A stretch of 64,000 nt of DNA, taken from the NCBI RefSeq assembly GCF_001512305.1, contig NZ_LNUT01000004.1:729757-793756 (forward strand). Reading direction: 5' to 3'. Below the pieces are notes generated by a model. The model searched no databases and was not told where the DNA came from. It saw nothing but the letters and a program-made list of their open reading frames with translations. This document shows, one piece after another, positions 1 to 10,249 of the stretch; position 1 is the stretch's first letter, and each line of letters starts with the position of its first letter. The position numbers and the translations under genes are program-made. The stretch comes from Arthrobacter sp. EPSL27. Lineage in GTDB: Bacteria; Actinomycetota; Actinomycetes; Actinomycetales; Micrococcaceae.

Positions 1-59
1 ATCTTGATATCGGGGTGCATTTTGCTCATGATCCGAGCAAAACCGGCAAGAGTGTCCAC
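1..59 (-). other. possible 5' end of a gene running off the left edge
   Basis: On the minus strand an open frame starts with GTG at 59 (AGGA lies just upstream) and reads MDTLAGFARIMSKMHPDIK to the window edge. Only 19 codons are visible, so the family cannot be named. Its position beside three tandem 21-mers (53-122) would fit the start of a transposase gene, but that is inference. It may also be chance. Confidence 0.25.
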
Positions 60-122
60 GATGTCCTGAGACACACTGTCCACGATGTCTTGAGACAGAA
101 ATGTCCATTAAGTCATGAGACT
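53..122. repeat. three 21-bp repeats at 24-25 bp period
   Basis: Units begin at 53, 77 and 102. Units 1 and 2 differ by one base; unit 3 is degenerate. Each starts TGTCCA and ends near TGAGAC. Clustered subterminal repeats of this kind are common at the ends of insertion sequences and at operators. No transposase is visible to the right, so an IS end lying to the left is only a suggestion. Confidence 0.5.
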
Positions 123-313
123 CAACAGTTGCTTCCGGGCCCGGATAAGGACCACAACTGATAGGGCAACGGCGATGGGGAGGGGTCCCCATCGACACTG
201 TTTGACCGGGCAGGATAGTTTGGGGGCACTGGATCTTCCGGAACGACCGGGGGCCTTTGGGGGACGCCGACCTGGTTCGGGTCCGTTTCACTGACGATAG
301 AAGGAGATAACAC
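123..313. other. intergenic region before the WXG100 gene
   Basis: No gene recognised. It contains a short hairpin (8-bp arms at 173-180 and 187-194, loop 6) and AT-richer blocks (TTGACC at 202, GATAGT at 214) whose spacing does not make a standard promoter. A strong ribosome binding site, AGAAGGAGA, ends just before the ATG at 314. Confidence 0.4.
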
Positions 314-577
314 ATGGCTATTTGGGGTGCTGACATTGCTCAGCTGAAGACGCTGGGCACCAAGCTGCAGTCCGGTTCGTCCGAGATCGACAAGCAGAAG
401 TCGCTGCTGACCAAGGTGCTCGAGGGCACCGACTGGAAGGGCCCGGACGCCGACAAGTTCCGCAGCGAGTGGAACGGCCAGCACGTGGCGGCCCTCGCGA
501 AGGTCTCCCAGGCGCTGCAGGAGGCCGGCAAGCAGGCCAGCCGCAACGCCACCGAGCAGGAGAACGCTTCCCGCTAA
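314..577 (+). CDS. WXG100 family (ESAT-6-like) protein
   Basis: An 87-residue protein of the size and composition of the WXG100 family: a helix, a turn carrying W41-K-G43, and a second helix. WXG100 proteins are usually helical-hairpin dimers exported by type VII (ESX) secretion. The classic C-terminal YxxxD/E export signal is not visible, and no EccC/FtsK-type ATPase or partner WXG100 gene is nearby, so it is an orphan here. The ATG is fixed by AGAAGGAGA seven bases upstream. A 14-bp perfect hairpin follows the stop, so it is probably a single-gene transcript. Its substrate or partner role is unknown. Confidence 0.88.
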   Translation: MAIWGADIAQLKTLGTKLQSGSSEIDKQKSLLTKVLEGTDWKGPDADKFRSEWNGQHVAALAKVSQALQEAGKQASRNATEQENASR

Positions 578-605
578 GCCGCGCCAACCAGCCGGCTTTC
601 CGCCG

Positions 606-637
606 CAGGGCCCGGACGCACCCGCGTCCGGGCCCTG
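606..637 (+). terminator. 14-bp hairpin after the WXG100 gene
   Basis: Perfect inverted repeat 606-619 / 624-637 with a 4-base loop. It has no T tract, as is common for actinobacterial terminators. Confidence 0.6.
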
Positions 638-684
638 CCCGGTTAAGCCCCGGCCCGGCCCGCGCAGCGCCCCGGGAATCCTGA

Positions 685-3797
<3,113 letters not shown>

Positions 3798-3880
3798 CCC
3801 GGCCCTGCCCCGTACGGCGCTGTTCTGATAGTTCAGTCACGGAAACGGCCGTTCCGGTGCCGGACCGCCGTCGCCGCCCG

Positions 3881-3886
3881 TAACAT
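3881..3886 (+). promoter_or_regulatory. -10 box TAACAT, leaderless start
   Basis: TAACAT ends seven bases before the GTG at 3893, and there is no Shine-Dalgarno sequence. Transcription would begin at or next to the start codon. Confidence 0.55.
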
Positions 3887-3892
3887 TGACAG

Positions 3893-4396
3893 GTGCATTC
3901 CCAGATCCTCATCCGACCCGCAGTTCCGGCCGACTACGACGCCATCGCGCGCATTACGCGGGACGCCTACCTGGCGGCGGGCTACTTCGAGAGCGCCGAC
4001 CACCCCTATATGCGGCAGATCCAGGACGTGGCCCGGCGCGCGGCGTCGGCCACCATCTGGGTGGCTGAACGCGGCGGCAGCGTCGTCGGCTCCGTGACCC
4101 TGGCCGTGGCCGGGGAGCCCTATGCGGACATTGCCCTCGGCGATGAGCTGGAGTTCCGGATGCTGGTGGTGGACCCGGCCGTGCAGCGCAGCGGTGCCGG
4201 CAAAGCCATGGTGGAGGCCATCCTGGACCACGCCCGGTCCCTGCCCGGGATCAACGCCGTGGCCCTGACCACGGGCCAGACCTGGGAGAGCGCCCACGGG
4301 CTTTATGCGAAGACCGGCTTCCAGCGGACGCCGGAACGCGACTGGCTGGTGCCGGACACGGACATCAAACTGCTGGTGTACCGCCAGGAGCTGTAG
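3893..4396 (+). CDS. GNAT family N-acetyltransferase
   Basis: The 167-residue product is a single GNAT fold: N-terminal IRPAVPADYDAI, central strand FRMLVVDPAVQRSGAGKAM carrying the acetyl-CoA pyrophosphate loop (Q/RxxGxG/A), and the C-terminal GLYAKTGF strand. It should transfer acetyl from acetyl-CoA to an amine; the acceptor cannot be told from sequence. The GTG start is supported by a -10 box exactly seven bases upstream (leaderless). It stands alone between the ligA pair and an unknown gene. Confidence 0.88.
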   Translation: MHSQILIRPAVPADYDAIARITRDAYLAAGYFESADHPYMRQIQDVARRAASATIWVAERGGSVVGSVTLAVAGEPYADIALGDELEFRMLVVDPAVQRSGAGKAMVEAILDHARSLPGINAVALTTGQTWESAHGLYAKTGFQRTPERDWLVPDTDIKLLVYRQEL

Positions 4397-4506
4397 GTCC
4401 CCGACATTCGGGATCCCGATGCCGGCCAGACCCGGCGCAGCGGGTGCGTCACCGTGTAGGGTTTTGCCCAATCGCACACGTTGGCAAAAAGCACCCTGGA
4501 GGATCC

Positions 4507-5028
4507 ATGGCACCGCACATCCCCGGCTCAATCGACGGGAAGCTCCTCGGCCTGTACCTGTCCGACCACCTGACCGGCGCCACCGCCGGCGTCTCCCGGA
4601 TCCAGCGCATGGCCGAGGCCTTCGCCGACACCCCGGTGTCCGCTGAGCTCTCCCGGGTCAGCGCCGAGATCACGCGGGAGCGGGACGTGCTTCTTGGCCT
4701 CATCCGGGATCTCGGCGTCCGGCAGCGCCCGCACCGCCAGGCCGCGGCCTGGCTGGCCGAGCACGCCGGGCGGCTCAAGCTGAACGGCCGCGTCGTCCGC
4801 AGGTCTCCGATGACCATGGTGCTGGAAGCCGAGCTGATGCGCGCCGCGATCCTCGGCAAGCTCGGCGGCTGGCAGACCCTGGAAGAGCTGGCCCCCGATC
4901 TCGGCCTCGACCCTGCCACGTTCGTCGCCCTCGGCAACGACGCCCGGGCCCAGATCGAGGCGCTTAGCCGCGTCCACGAGCACGCCCGCCGCAACGCATT
5001 CCGCCAGAACCGGGACATCGGCAGCTGA
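4507..5028 (+). CDS. conserved protein of unknown function
   Basis: A 173-residue soluble protein, predicted mostly alpha-helical, with segments LGLYLSDHLTGATAGVSRI, a central LKLNGRVVRRSP and ELMRAAILGKLGGW. The residue pattern suggests a helical bundle, possibly ferritin-like, but no metal ligands stand out and I do not recognise a named family; I have an impression of similar proteins in other Micrococcaceae. The ATG at 4507 has GGAGG four to eight bases upstream; longer in-frame starts lack one. TAGGGT at 4456 could be its -10 box. No signal peptide or membrane segment. Confidence 0.8.
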   Translation: MAPHIPGSIDGKLLGLYLSDHLTGATAGVSRIQRMAEAFADTPVSAELSRVSAEITRERDVLLGLIRDLGVRQRPHRQAAAWLAEHAGRLKLNGRVVRRSPMTMVLEAELMRAAILGKLGGWQTLEELAPDLGLDPATFVALGNDARAQIEALSRVHEHARRNAFRQNRDIGS

Positions 5029-5064
5029 CCGGTTCCGGCTTATGGTGCGCCGGTGAGCGGCCGT

Positions 5065-5138
5065 CCGGGGGCACTTTGCGAGCATTGTTCGACGACGGCG
5101 CTTTAGTTCACGGCGTGTCCGCGCCAATGTGCCCCCGG
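5065..5138. repeat. 74-bp element bounded by 14-bp inverted repeats
   Basis: Arms 5065-5078 and 5125-5138 match at 13 of 14 positions (CCGGGGGCACTTTG against its complement) and enclose 46 bases. It lies in the 254-base gap between the unknown gene and the RidA gene. It could form a long stem upstream of RidA or be a miniature repeat; no target duplication is seen. Confidence 0.45.
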
Positions 5139-5282
5139 AACGCCGGCGCCACGAGTGAGCCCGCGACCCCGGCGGCGGGCCAGGGACACCCGGGGCTGAC
5201 ACATTTCCGCCGGTTTACCGGCCGGGGCCCCGGCCACCCTAAAGTGGTGCCGACTTCACGCCACACTGCGAAAGGCACTTCC

Positions 5283-5666
5283 ATGCGCAAGACATTCGGC
5301 ACCGGTTCCGTCTGGGAACAGAAGGTCGGTTACTCACGGGCGGTCCAGGTGGACAACACCCTCTACATTTCCGCCACCGCCGCCAGCGGCGAGGACGGTG
5401 TGGTGGGTGAGGACTTCTACACCCAGACCCGCTACATCCTCGACAAACTGGGCAAGGTCCTGGCCGACGCCGGGTTCGACTACGCGGACGTGGTCCAGTC
5501 CAAGCTGTACCTGACGGACATCAGCCAGTGGGAGGAAGCCGGACGCGCCCACGGCGAAACGTTCGGCGAGATCCGCCCCACCCTGGCGCTGGTCCACGTT
5601 CTCCCGTTCCTTGACCCCAAGATGCTGGTCGAGATCGAACTGGTCGCCCAGAAGAGCGCCAGCTAA
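5283..5666 (+). CDS. RidA family (YjgF/YER057c/UK114) protein
   Basis: The 127-residue product has the RidA signature: a conserved arginine in IRPTLALVHV and a glutamate in MLVEIELVAQ near the C-terminus, which bind the substrate carboxylate and water in enamine/imine deaminases. The family destroys reactive 2-aminoacrylate and related imines made by PLP enzymes. The ATG at 5283 follows GAAAGGCACTTCC; the longer upstream frame lacks a binding site. It is transcribed alone and ends in a 63-bp palindrome shared with the convergent response-regulator gene. Confidence 0.88.
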   Translation: MRKTFGTGSVWEQKVGYSRAVQVDNTLYISATAASGEDGVVGEDFYTQTRYILDKLGKVLADAGFDYADVVQSKLYLTDISQWEEAGRAHGETFGEIRPTLALVHVLPFLDPKMLVEIELVAQKSAS

Positions 5667-5669
5667 CCC

Positions 5670-5732
5670 CAACGCGGGGTCATTTAACGCCCATCCGGGG
5701 CCTCCGGATGGACCGCACATGACCCCGCGTTG
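5670..5732. terminator. palindromic element, copy A (CAACGCGGGGTCA arms)
   Basis: A 13-bp perfect outer stem (5670-5682 / 5720-5732) is followed by an internal loop and an 8-bp inner stem (5691-5698 / 5704-5711). It lies between convergent RidA and response-regulator genes and can terminate both. The same outer arms recur at 22094-22154 and 31627-31689 with different cores. T-rich bases follow on the right (TTGCTTTTG). Confidence 0.7.
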
Positions 5733-5747
5733 CTTTTGTCTGCGGAG

Positions 5748-6419
5748 TCAGACGCCGGCTGCCGGGGGCAGCCCGTAGCGGTGCTCGGGCCGCCCGGTGG
5801 TGCCGTAGCGCAGCTGGATGTCGACGGCGCCGTCGTCGGCCAGCGCCGAAAGGTAACGCTGGGCGGTGGCCCGGGAAACGCCCACCCGGGTGGCCACCTC
5901 CGCCGCGGAGTACTGCTCGCCCGGTTCCAGCGATTCCAGCACGGCGGCCTCCGTGGCGGACCGGGGCTTGGCCGAGGCGACGACGTCCCCCGGGATGAGC
6001 GCTCGCTTGGCCCGTTCCACCGTCTCTTGGGCGACGTTGCCCGGCTGGGACAGGATCCGCCGGTACCGGGCGTAGGAGCGCAGCTGCTGGGAGAGCGATT
6101 CGGCCGTGAACGGCTTGAGCAGGTACCCCAGGGCTCCGCGCCGGAACGCCAGCCGGAGCGAGGCGGTGTCCGAGGCAGCGCTGAGCATGATGGCGTCCAC
6201 ATCCAGCTGGTGCAGCAGATCCAGGCCCGACGCATCCGGCAGGTACACATCAAGCAGCACCAGGTCCGGCCGCAGGCTGTGGATGGCCTGGAGCGCCTGC
6301 GACGCCGATCCGGCCGGCGGCAGCGCCAGGAACCCCGCCACCGAATCCACATAGGCCGCATGCAGCTTGGCGACGTGGAAATCGTCGTCCACAATCAGCA
6401 CCCTGAAGTCCTCAGGCAT
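5748..6419 (-). CDS. CitB/DcuR-type response regulator
   Basis: The 223-residue protein has an N-terminal receiver domain (acidic pocket DDD at 11-13, phospho-acceptor D57 in LVLLDVYLP, conserved lysine in LLKPF) and a C-terminal helix-turn-helix region (SAAEVATRVGVSRATAQRYLSAL). This layout is that of CitB/DcuR/DpiA regulators, which answer to extracellular di- or tricarboxylates. The start is the ATG at 6419, overlapping the sensor kinase stop by eight bases. The neighbouring divergent CitMHS gene is the probable target. Confidence 0.92.
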   Translation of the reverse strand: MPEDFRVLIVDDDFHVAKLHAAYVDSVAGFLALPPAGSASQALQAIHSLRPDLVLLDVYLPDASGLDLLHQLDVDAIMLSAASDTASLRLAFRRGALGYLLKPFTAESLSQQLRSYARYRRILSQPGNVAQETVERAKRALIPGDVVASAKPRSATEAAVLESLEPGEQYSAAEVATRVGVSRATAQRYLSALADDGAVDIQLRYGTTGRPEHRYGLPPAAGV

Positions 6420-8193
6420 CGTTGTCCCTCTCGCTGGGTATAGTTCCGTTGGCCGCGGTCTCCGCGGGCCGGCCCTGGTGCGGCGCCGTTGTCCCCGGAA
6501 GCGTGGCCATAAACACCGCGCCGGGACCGCCGGGGGAGCCCGGGTCCAGCACCCGCACGTCCCCGCCGCGGCGGCGCGCCAGCTGCCGCGCCAGCGCCAG
6601 CCCCAGGCCGTGGCCGGCGCCCGCCCGGGCAGGCCGTTCCGAGGTGGTGAATCCTTCCGTGAACACCGCTTCGGCCCCGTCCGCTCCAATCCCGTCCGGT
6701 CCGGCAGCCGGAAGCCCGTCCCCGGAATCCCCGACGACGATGTGGAGCGTGCCGCCGTCGGCACCGGTGCCGGGCGCGTCGAGCACCTCCACCTCCACCC
6801 AGCGCTCCGGCGCCGAACCCGCGACGGCGGCGTTTACGGCGTTGTCGATCAGGTTGCCCAGGACCGTGGTGACCTCCTGCGGTTCGGTGACCTGGCCGCG
6901 GACCAGAGTTTCCGGGCCGAGCCGCAGCGTCACCCCGCGTTCGTCCGCTTCCACACCCTTCGCGCCGAGGAAGGCCTGCAGGTAGGGGTCCTGTAGCAGC
7001 TCGGCCTGGTCCACGGGGAACTTCAGCGGCCCTGTGGCCGCCAGGCGTGCCAAGTAGTCGCGGGCCTGCTGGTGCTGGCCGATGCTCATAAACCCGGCGA
7101 TGGTGTGAAGCTGGTTGGCGAACTCGTGCCGCTGCGCCCGGAGCGCGGTGGACATGGTGCCCACGGCGTCGAGCTGGCGGGTCAGCTGCTGGAGCTCGGT
7201 CCGGTCCCGCAGCATCACCACCCAGCCCAGGTCCTCGCGGCCGTGCAGGGCCTTGCGCGCGCTGGCAACCAGCACGCGGCCGCCGGCCACCAGCTCCACC
7301 GCGTCGCCCTCGGCGGCGTCCGCCCTGGTCAGGGCGTGCAGCCGGTCCGGCACCGGCGCGCCGGCCCACGGCGTTCCGGTGAGGTCAGGCTGGTCCAGGA
7401 GCCGTTGCGCGGCGGCGTTGAAGACACTGATCCGGCCGTCCGCGGCCACGCCGATCACGCCGTCGTCGACGCCCTGGAGGACCGCCACCTGGTCGTGGAC
7501 CAGGGTGCTGATCTCCTCCGGCTCCAGGCCCAGGGTGAGCCGCTGGAGCCGGCGCCGGAGCAGGAACGAGGCCAGGAGCCCCACAAGCAGGGCCCCGGCG
7601 GCGGTCAGGACAATCGGGACAACGTCCCGGGCCAGGCTTTGGCCGATGGTCTCGGTGGAGTAGCCCACGCTGACCTCACCCACCACGGTCTCCGAGCCCG
7701 GGGCGAACACCGGGACCTTAGCGCCGGCGGAGGGGCCGAGCGTTCCGGTGTTCCGGGTGGTGACCTCCTTGCCGGCCAGGGCCTCGGACGGGTCCGTGCT
7801 GACCCGCTCGCCAAGCCGTTCCGCGTCGGGGTGGGCCAGGCGCAGCCCGGTCTCGTCGGTGATGACCACAAAGAGGGCCCCGGTGCGGGTGCGGGCGCCC
7901 TCGGCGGCGGCCATCAGCGGCCCGGCCAGAAGTTCGGCGGCCGGGGGTGTGCCGGGCAGGGCGCTGATCTGCTGGACCTGCGCCCGCACGTCGGGGTCCG
8001 ACGCCACGGTCCGGGCCAACGTCAGGGCCTGGTTCTCCGCCTCGCGGCCCAGCCGGTCGTAGGTGAGCCAGCCGTGGACGGCGCTTGTCAGGAGGACCAC
8101 CAGCGCCACCACCCCCAGCTGCAGCAGCAGGGTCTGGGTGGAAAAGCGCAGGGGAGGGCGGCCGGTCAAACCCCTGCCGGTCACGCTGGCCAC
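6412..8193 (-). CDS. CitA/DcuS-type sensor histidine kinase
   Basis: The 593-residue kinase has one transmembrane helix near residues 22-40, an extracytoplasmic PASC (CitA-like) sensor domain to about 185, a second helix at 191-212, a cytoplasmic PAS domain around 235-335, an H-box RHEFANQLHTI with phospho-acceptor H356, and an HATPase_c domain with NLIDNAVNA and GHGLGLALARQLA. The GTG start has AAAGGAGG eight bases upstream. The eight-base overlap with the response-regulator gene implies coupled translation. It is inferred to sense citrate or a related tricarboxylate because it diverges from a CitMHS transporter. Confidence 0.93.
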   Translation of the reverse strand: MASVTGRGLTGRPPLRFSTQTLLLQLGVVALVVLLTSAVHGWLTYDRLGREAENQALTLARTVASDPDVRAQVQQISALPGTPPAAELLAGPLMAAAEGARTRTGALFVVITDETGLRLAHPDAERLGERVSTDPSEALAGKEVTTRNTGTLGPSAGAKVPVFAPGSETVVGEVSVGYSTETIGQSLARDVVPIVLTAAGALLVGLLASFLLRRRLQRLTLGLEPEEISTLVHDQVAVLQGVDDGVIGVAADGRISVFNAAAQRLLDQPDLTGTPWAGAPVPDRLHALTRADAAEGDAVELVAGGRVLVASARKALHGREDLGWVVMLRDRTELQQLTRQLDAVGTMSTALRAQRHEFANQLHTIAGFMSIGQHQQARDYLARLAATGPLKFPVDQAELLQDPYLQAFLGAKGVEADERGVTLRLGPETLVRGQVTEPQEVTTVLGNLIDNAVNAAVAGSAPERWVEVEVLDAPGTGADGGTLHIVVGDSGDGLPAAGPDGIGADGAEAVFTEGFTTSERPARAGAGHGLGLALARQLARRRGGDVRVLDPGSPGGPGAVFMATLPGTTAPHQGRPAETAANGTIPSERDNDA

Positions 8194-8352
8194 GGCGGCC
8201 CTCCTTTGGATGTGAGCAGAATGCGCAAAATGCGTCCAACAAGCAGTATGCCAATCAAATGAGGCAAAGACCCAGCCGTGACGTGCGCCACTCTAACGTC
8301 TGTAGTGCGCATCACACCGGGGTGGTGCCTTTCAATGAAGAAGGAGCCGGCC

Positions 8353-9810
8353 GTGCTGGTATTACTAGGATTCGCCATGATCGCGGTGTTCATGGTGCTG
8401 ATCATGACGAAGAAGCTGACGCCCGTGCTGGCGCTCATCATCGTCCCCACCGTCTTTGGGCTGTTCGCCGGCGCAGGCCTCGGCATCGGCCCCATGGTGA
8501 TGGACTCCATGAAGTCGATGACGTCCACCGCGGCGCTGCTGATGTTCGCCATCATCTACTTCGGCCTGATGATCGACGTCGGGCTCTTCGACCCGCTGGT
8601 GAAGTTCATCCTGCGCAAGCTCGGCAACGACCCCGCCAAGGTGGTCCTCGGCACGGCCATCCTCGCCGCGGCCGTATCCCTCGACGGCGACGGCTCCACC
8701 ACCTTCATCCTCACCACCGCGGCCATGCTCCCCGTGTACCTGCGCCTCAAGATGAGCCCCGTGGTCCTGACCTGCGTGGCCGGCCTGGCCAACGGCACCA
8801 TGAACATACTGCCCTGGGGCGGACCCACGGCCCGCGCCGCCACCGCGCTGAAGCTCGACGTCAACGACGTCTTCGTCCCCATGATCCCGTCCCTGATTGC
8901 CGGCCTCGTTGTGGTGTTCGTCTTCTCCTGGCTGCTCGGCCTGCAGGAGCGCAACCGCCTCCGCGCCGTCGCCCCCGAAATCTGGAGCATCCCGGATTCG
9001 GCAGAATCGCTGGTTGACGGCGACGGCGGCACGGCCGGCGGCTCCGGCAACGGCGGCGCAGCCCGCACCGCCGGCAAGCCCGGCACCGGCGGAGGCGCCG
9101 GCGTCGCGGTCCTGGAACGCACCGAAACCCTCGTTGACGACCGCGATTCCGCCATGGCAGACACCGCACTGGACCCCAACCGCGCCACCCTGCGGCCGAA
9201 GCTGTTCTGGTTCAACCTCGGCCTGACCGTGGCGGTCATGGTCACGCTGGTCGCCAATATCATCCCGCTGCCCTTCGTCTTTATGGTCGGCTCCGCCATC
9301 GCGCTGCTGGTCAACTTCCCGAAGGTCAAGGACCAGGCCGCCCAGCTGATCGCCCACGCCCCGTCGATCGTCGCCGTCGTCAGCATGGTCATGGCCGCGG
9401 CCGTCCTCACCGGCGTCCTCAACGGCACCGGCATGGTCAAGGCCATGTCCGAATGGCTGGTCGCCATCATCCCCGCCGACATGGGCCCGTTCATGGCCGT
9501 CATCACCGGCGTCCTCAGCATCCCGATGACGTTCTTCATGAGCAACGACGCGTTCTACTTCGGCGTCCTGCCGGTGCTCAGCGAAACCGCCGCCCACTAC
9601 GGCATCAACGCCGCGGACATGGCCCGCGCCTCCATCACCGGCCAGCCGTTCCACCTGCAGAGCCCGCTGGTCCCCGCCATCCTGCTGCTGGTTTCCCTCG
9701 CCAAGGTTGACCTGGGCGACCACCACAAGAAGGTCCTCTGGCGCACCGCCGTCATCTCCCTGGTCATGCTCGGAGTAGGCGTCCTCACCGGAGCCATCGG
9801 CATCGGCTAA
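8353..9810 (+). CDS. CitMHS family citrate transporter
   Basis: A 485-residue integral membrane protein with about a dozen hydrophobic segments. The first (LVLLGFAMIAVFMVLIMTKK) and the motif NILPWGGPTARAATAL are characteristic of CitMHS transporters, which import citrate complexed with a divalent metal with protons. Residues about 215-275 form a Gly/Ala-rich cytoplasmic loop. I chose GTG 8353 because GAAGGAG lies seven bases upstream; ATG 8335 is possible but has no binding site. It diverges from the CitA/CitB-type system, an arrangement typical of citrate-inducible uptake. A 19-bp perfect hairpin follows the stop. Confidence 0.92.
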   Translation: MLVLLGFAMIAVFMVLIMTKKLTPVLALIIVPTVFGLFAGAGLGIGPMVMDSMKSMTSTAALLMFAIIYFGLMIDVGLFDPLVKFILRKLGNDPAKVVLGTAILAAAVSLDGDGSTTFILTTAAMLPVYLRLKMSPVVLTCVAGLANGTMNILPWGGPTARAATALKLDVNDVFVPMIPSLIAGLVVVFVFSWLLGLQERNRLRAVAPEIWSIPDSAESLVDGDGGTAGGSGNGGAARTAGKPGTGGGAGVAVLERTETLVDDRDSAMADTALDPNRATLRPKLFWFNLGLTVAVMVTLVANIIPLPFVFMVGSAIALLVNFPKVKDQAAQLIAHAPSIVAVVSMVMAAAVLTGVLNGTGMVKAMSEWLVAIIPADMGPFMAVITGVLSIPMTFFMSNDAFYFGVLPVLSETAAHYGINAADMARASITGQPFHLQSPLVPAILLLVSLAKVDLGDHHKKVLWRTAVISLVMLGVGVLTGAIGIG

Positions 9811-9825
9811 CCACCCCGCGAGTAC

Positions 9826-9867
9826 GCAGTTCGCGGCAGTGTTTGCAAAAACACTGCCGCGAACTGC
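9826..9867. terminator. 19-bp perfect hairpin with GCAA loop
   Basis: Perfect arms 9826-9844 and 9849-9867 enclose GCAA, a GNRA-type tetraloop if transcribed from the plus strand. It lies 15 bases after the CitMHS stop and ahead of the gatC promoter. It does not share arms with the CAACGCGGGGTCA family. Confidence 0.75.
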
Positions 9868-9948
9868 TGTCTCGGCGTCTGACGGTGGGAGCACGCCAAC
9901 CCACGTAGACTGGGACGGAAAATAATCCGTACCTTGCAGGGGAGATCC

Positions 9949-10245
9949 ATGGCTGCGATCAACCGCGACGACGTCGCGCATCTCGCGCGTCTCGCGCACA
10001 TCGAGATGAGTGCTGAAGAGCTGGACAGGATGGCCGGCGAACTCGCCGTCATCGTCGATTCGGTCAAATCCGTCAGTGAAGCGGCCGGTGACGACGTCCC
10101 GGCCACCTCGCACCCGATTCCGCTGACCAACGTGTTCCGCGAGGACGTGGTGGGCCACACCTTCACCGCCGAGCAGTCCCTCTCCGGCGCCCCCGACGCC
10201 TATGAAGGCCGCTTCAAGGTCCCGGCAATCCTGGATGAGGACTAA
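9949..10245 (+). CDS. gatC: Asp-tRNA(Asn)/Glu-tRNA(Gln) amidotransferase subunit C
   Basis: The 98-residue product matches GatC: ISR-like start [23 protein letters not shown], then [19 protein letters not shown], which wraps GatA and GatB. The trimer amidates misacylated Glu-tRNA(Gln), and often Asp-tRNA(Asn), in organisms without the direct synthetase. The ATG at 9949 has GGGGAG nine bases upstream. It heads gatC-gatA-gatB. A -10-like TAGACT lies at 9906. Confidence 0.95.
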   Translation: MAAINRDDVAHLARLAHIEMSAEELDRMAGELAVIVDSVKSVSEAAGDDVPATSHPIPLTNVFREDVVGHTFTAEQSLSGAPDAYEGRFKVPAILDED

Positions 10246-10249
10246 GACC

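Noticed and set aside
53..122. Small CRISPR array
   Set aside because: Repeats are almost contiguous (3-4 bases between units), so no spacers; no cas genes.
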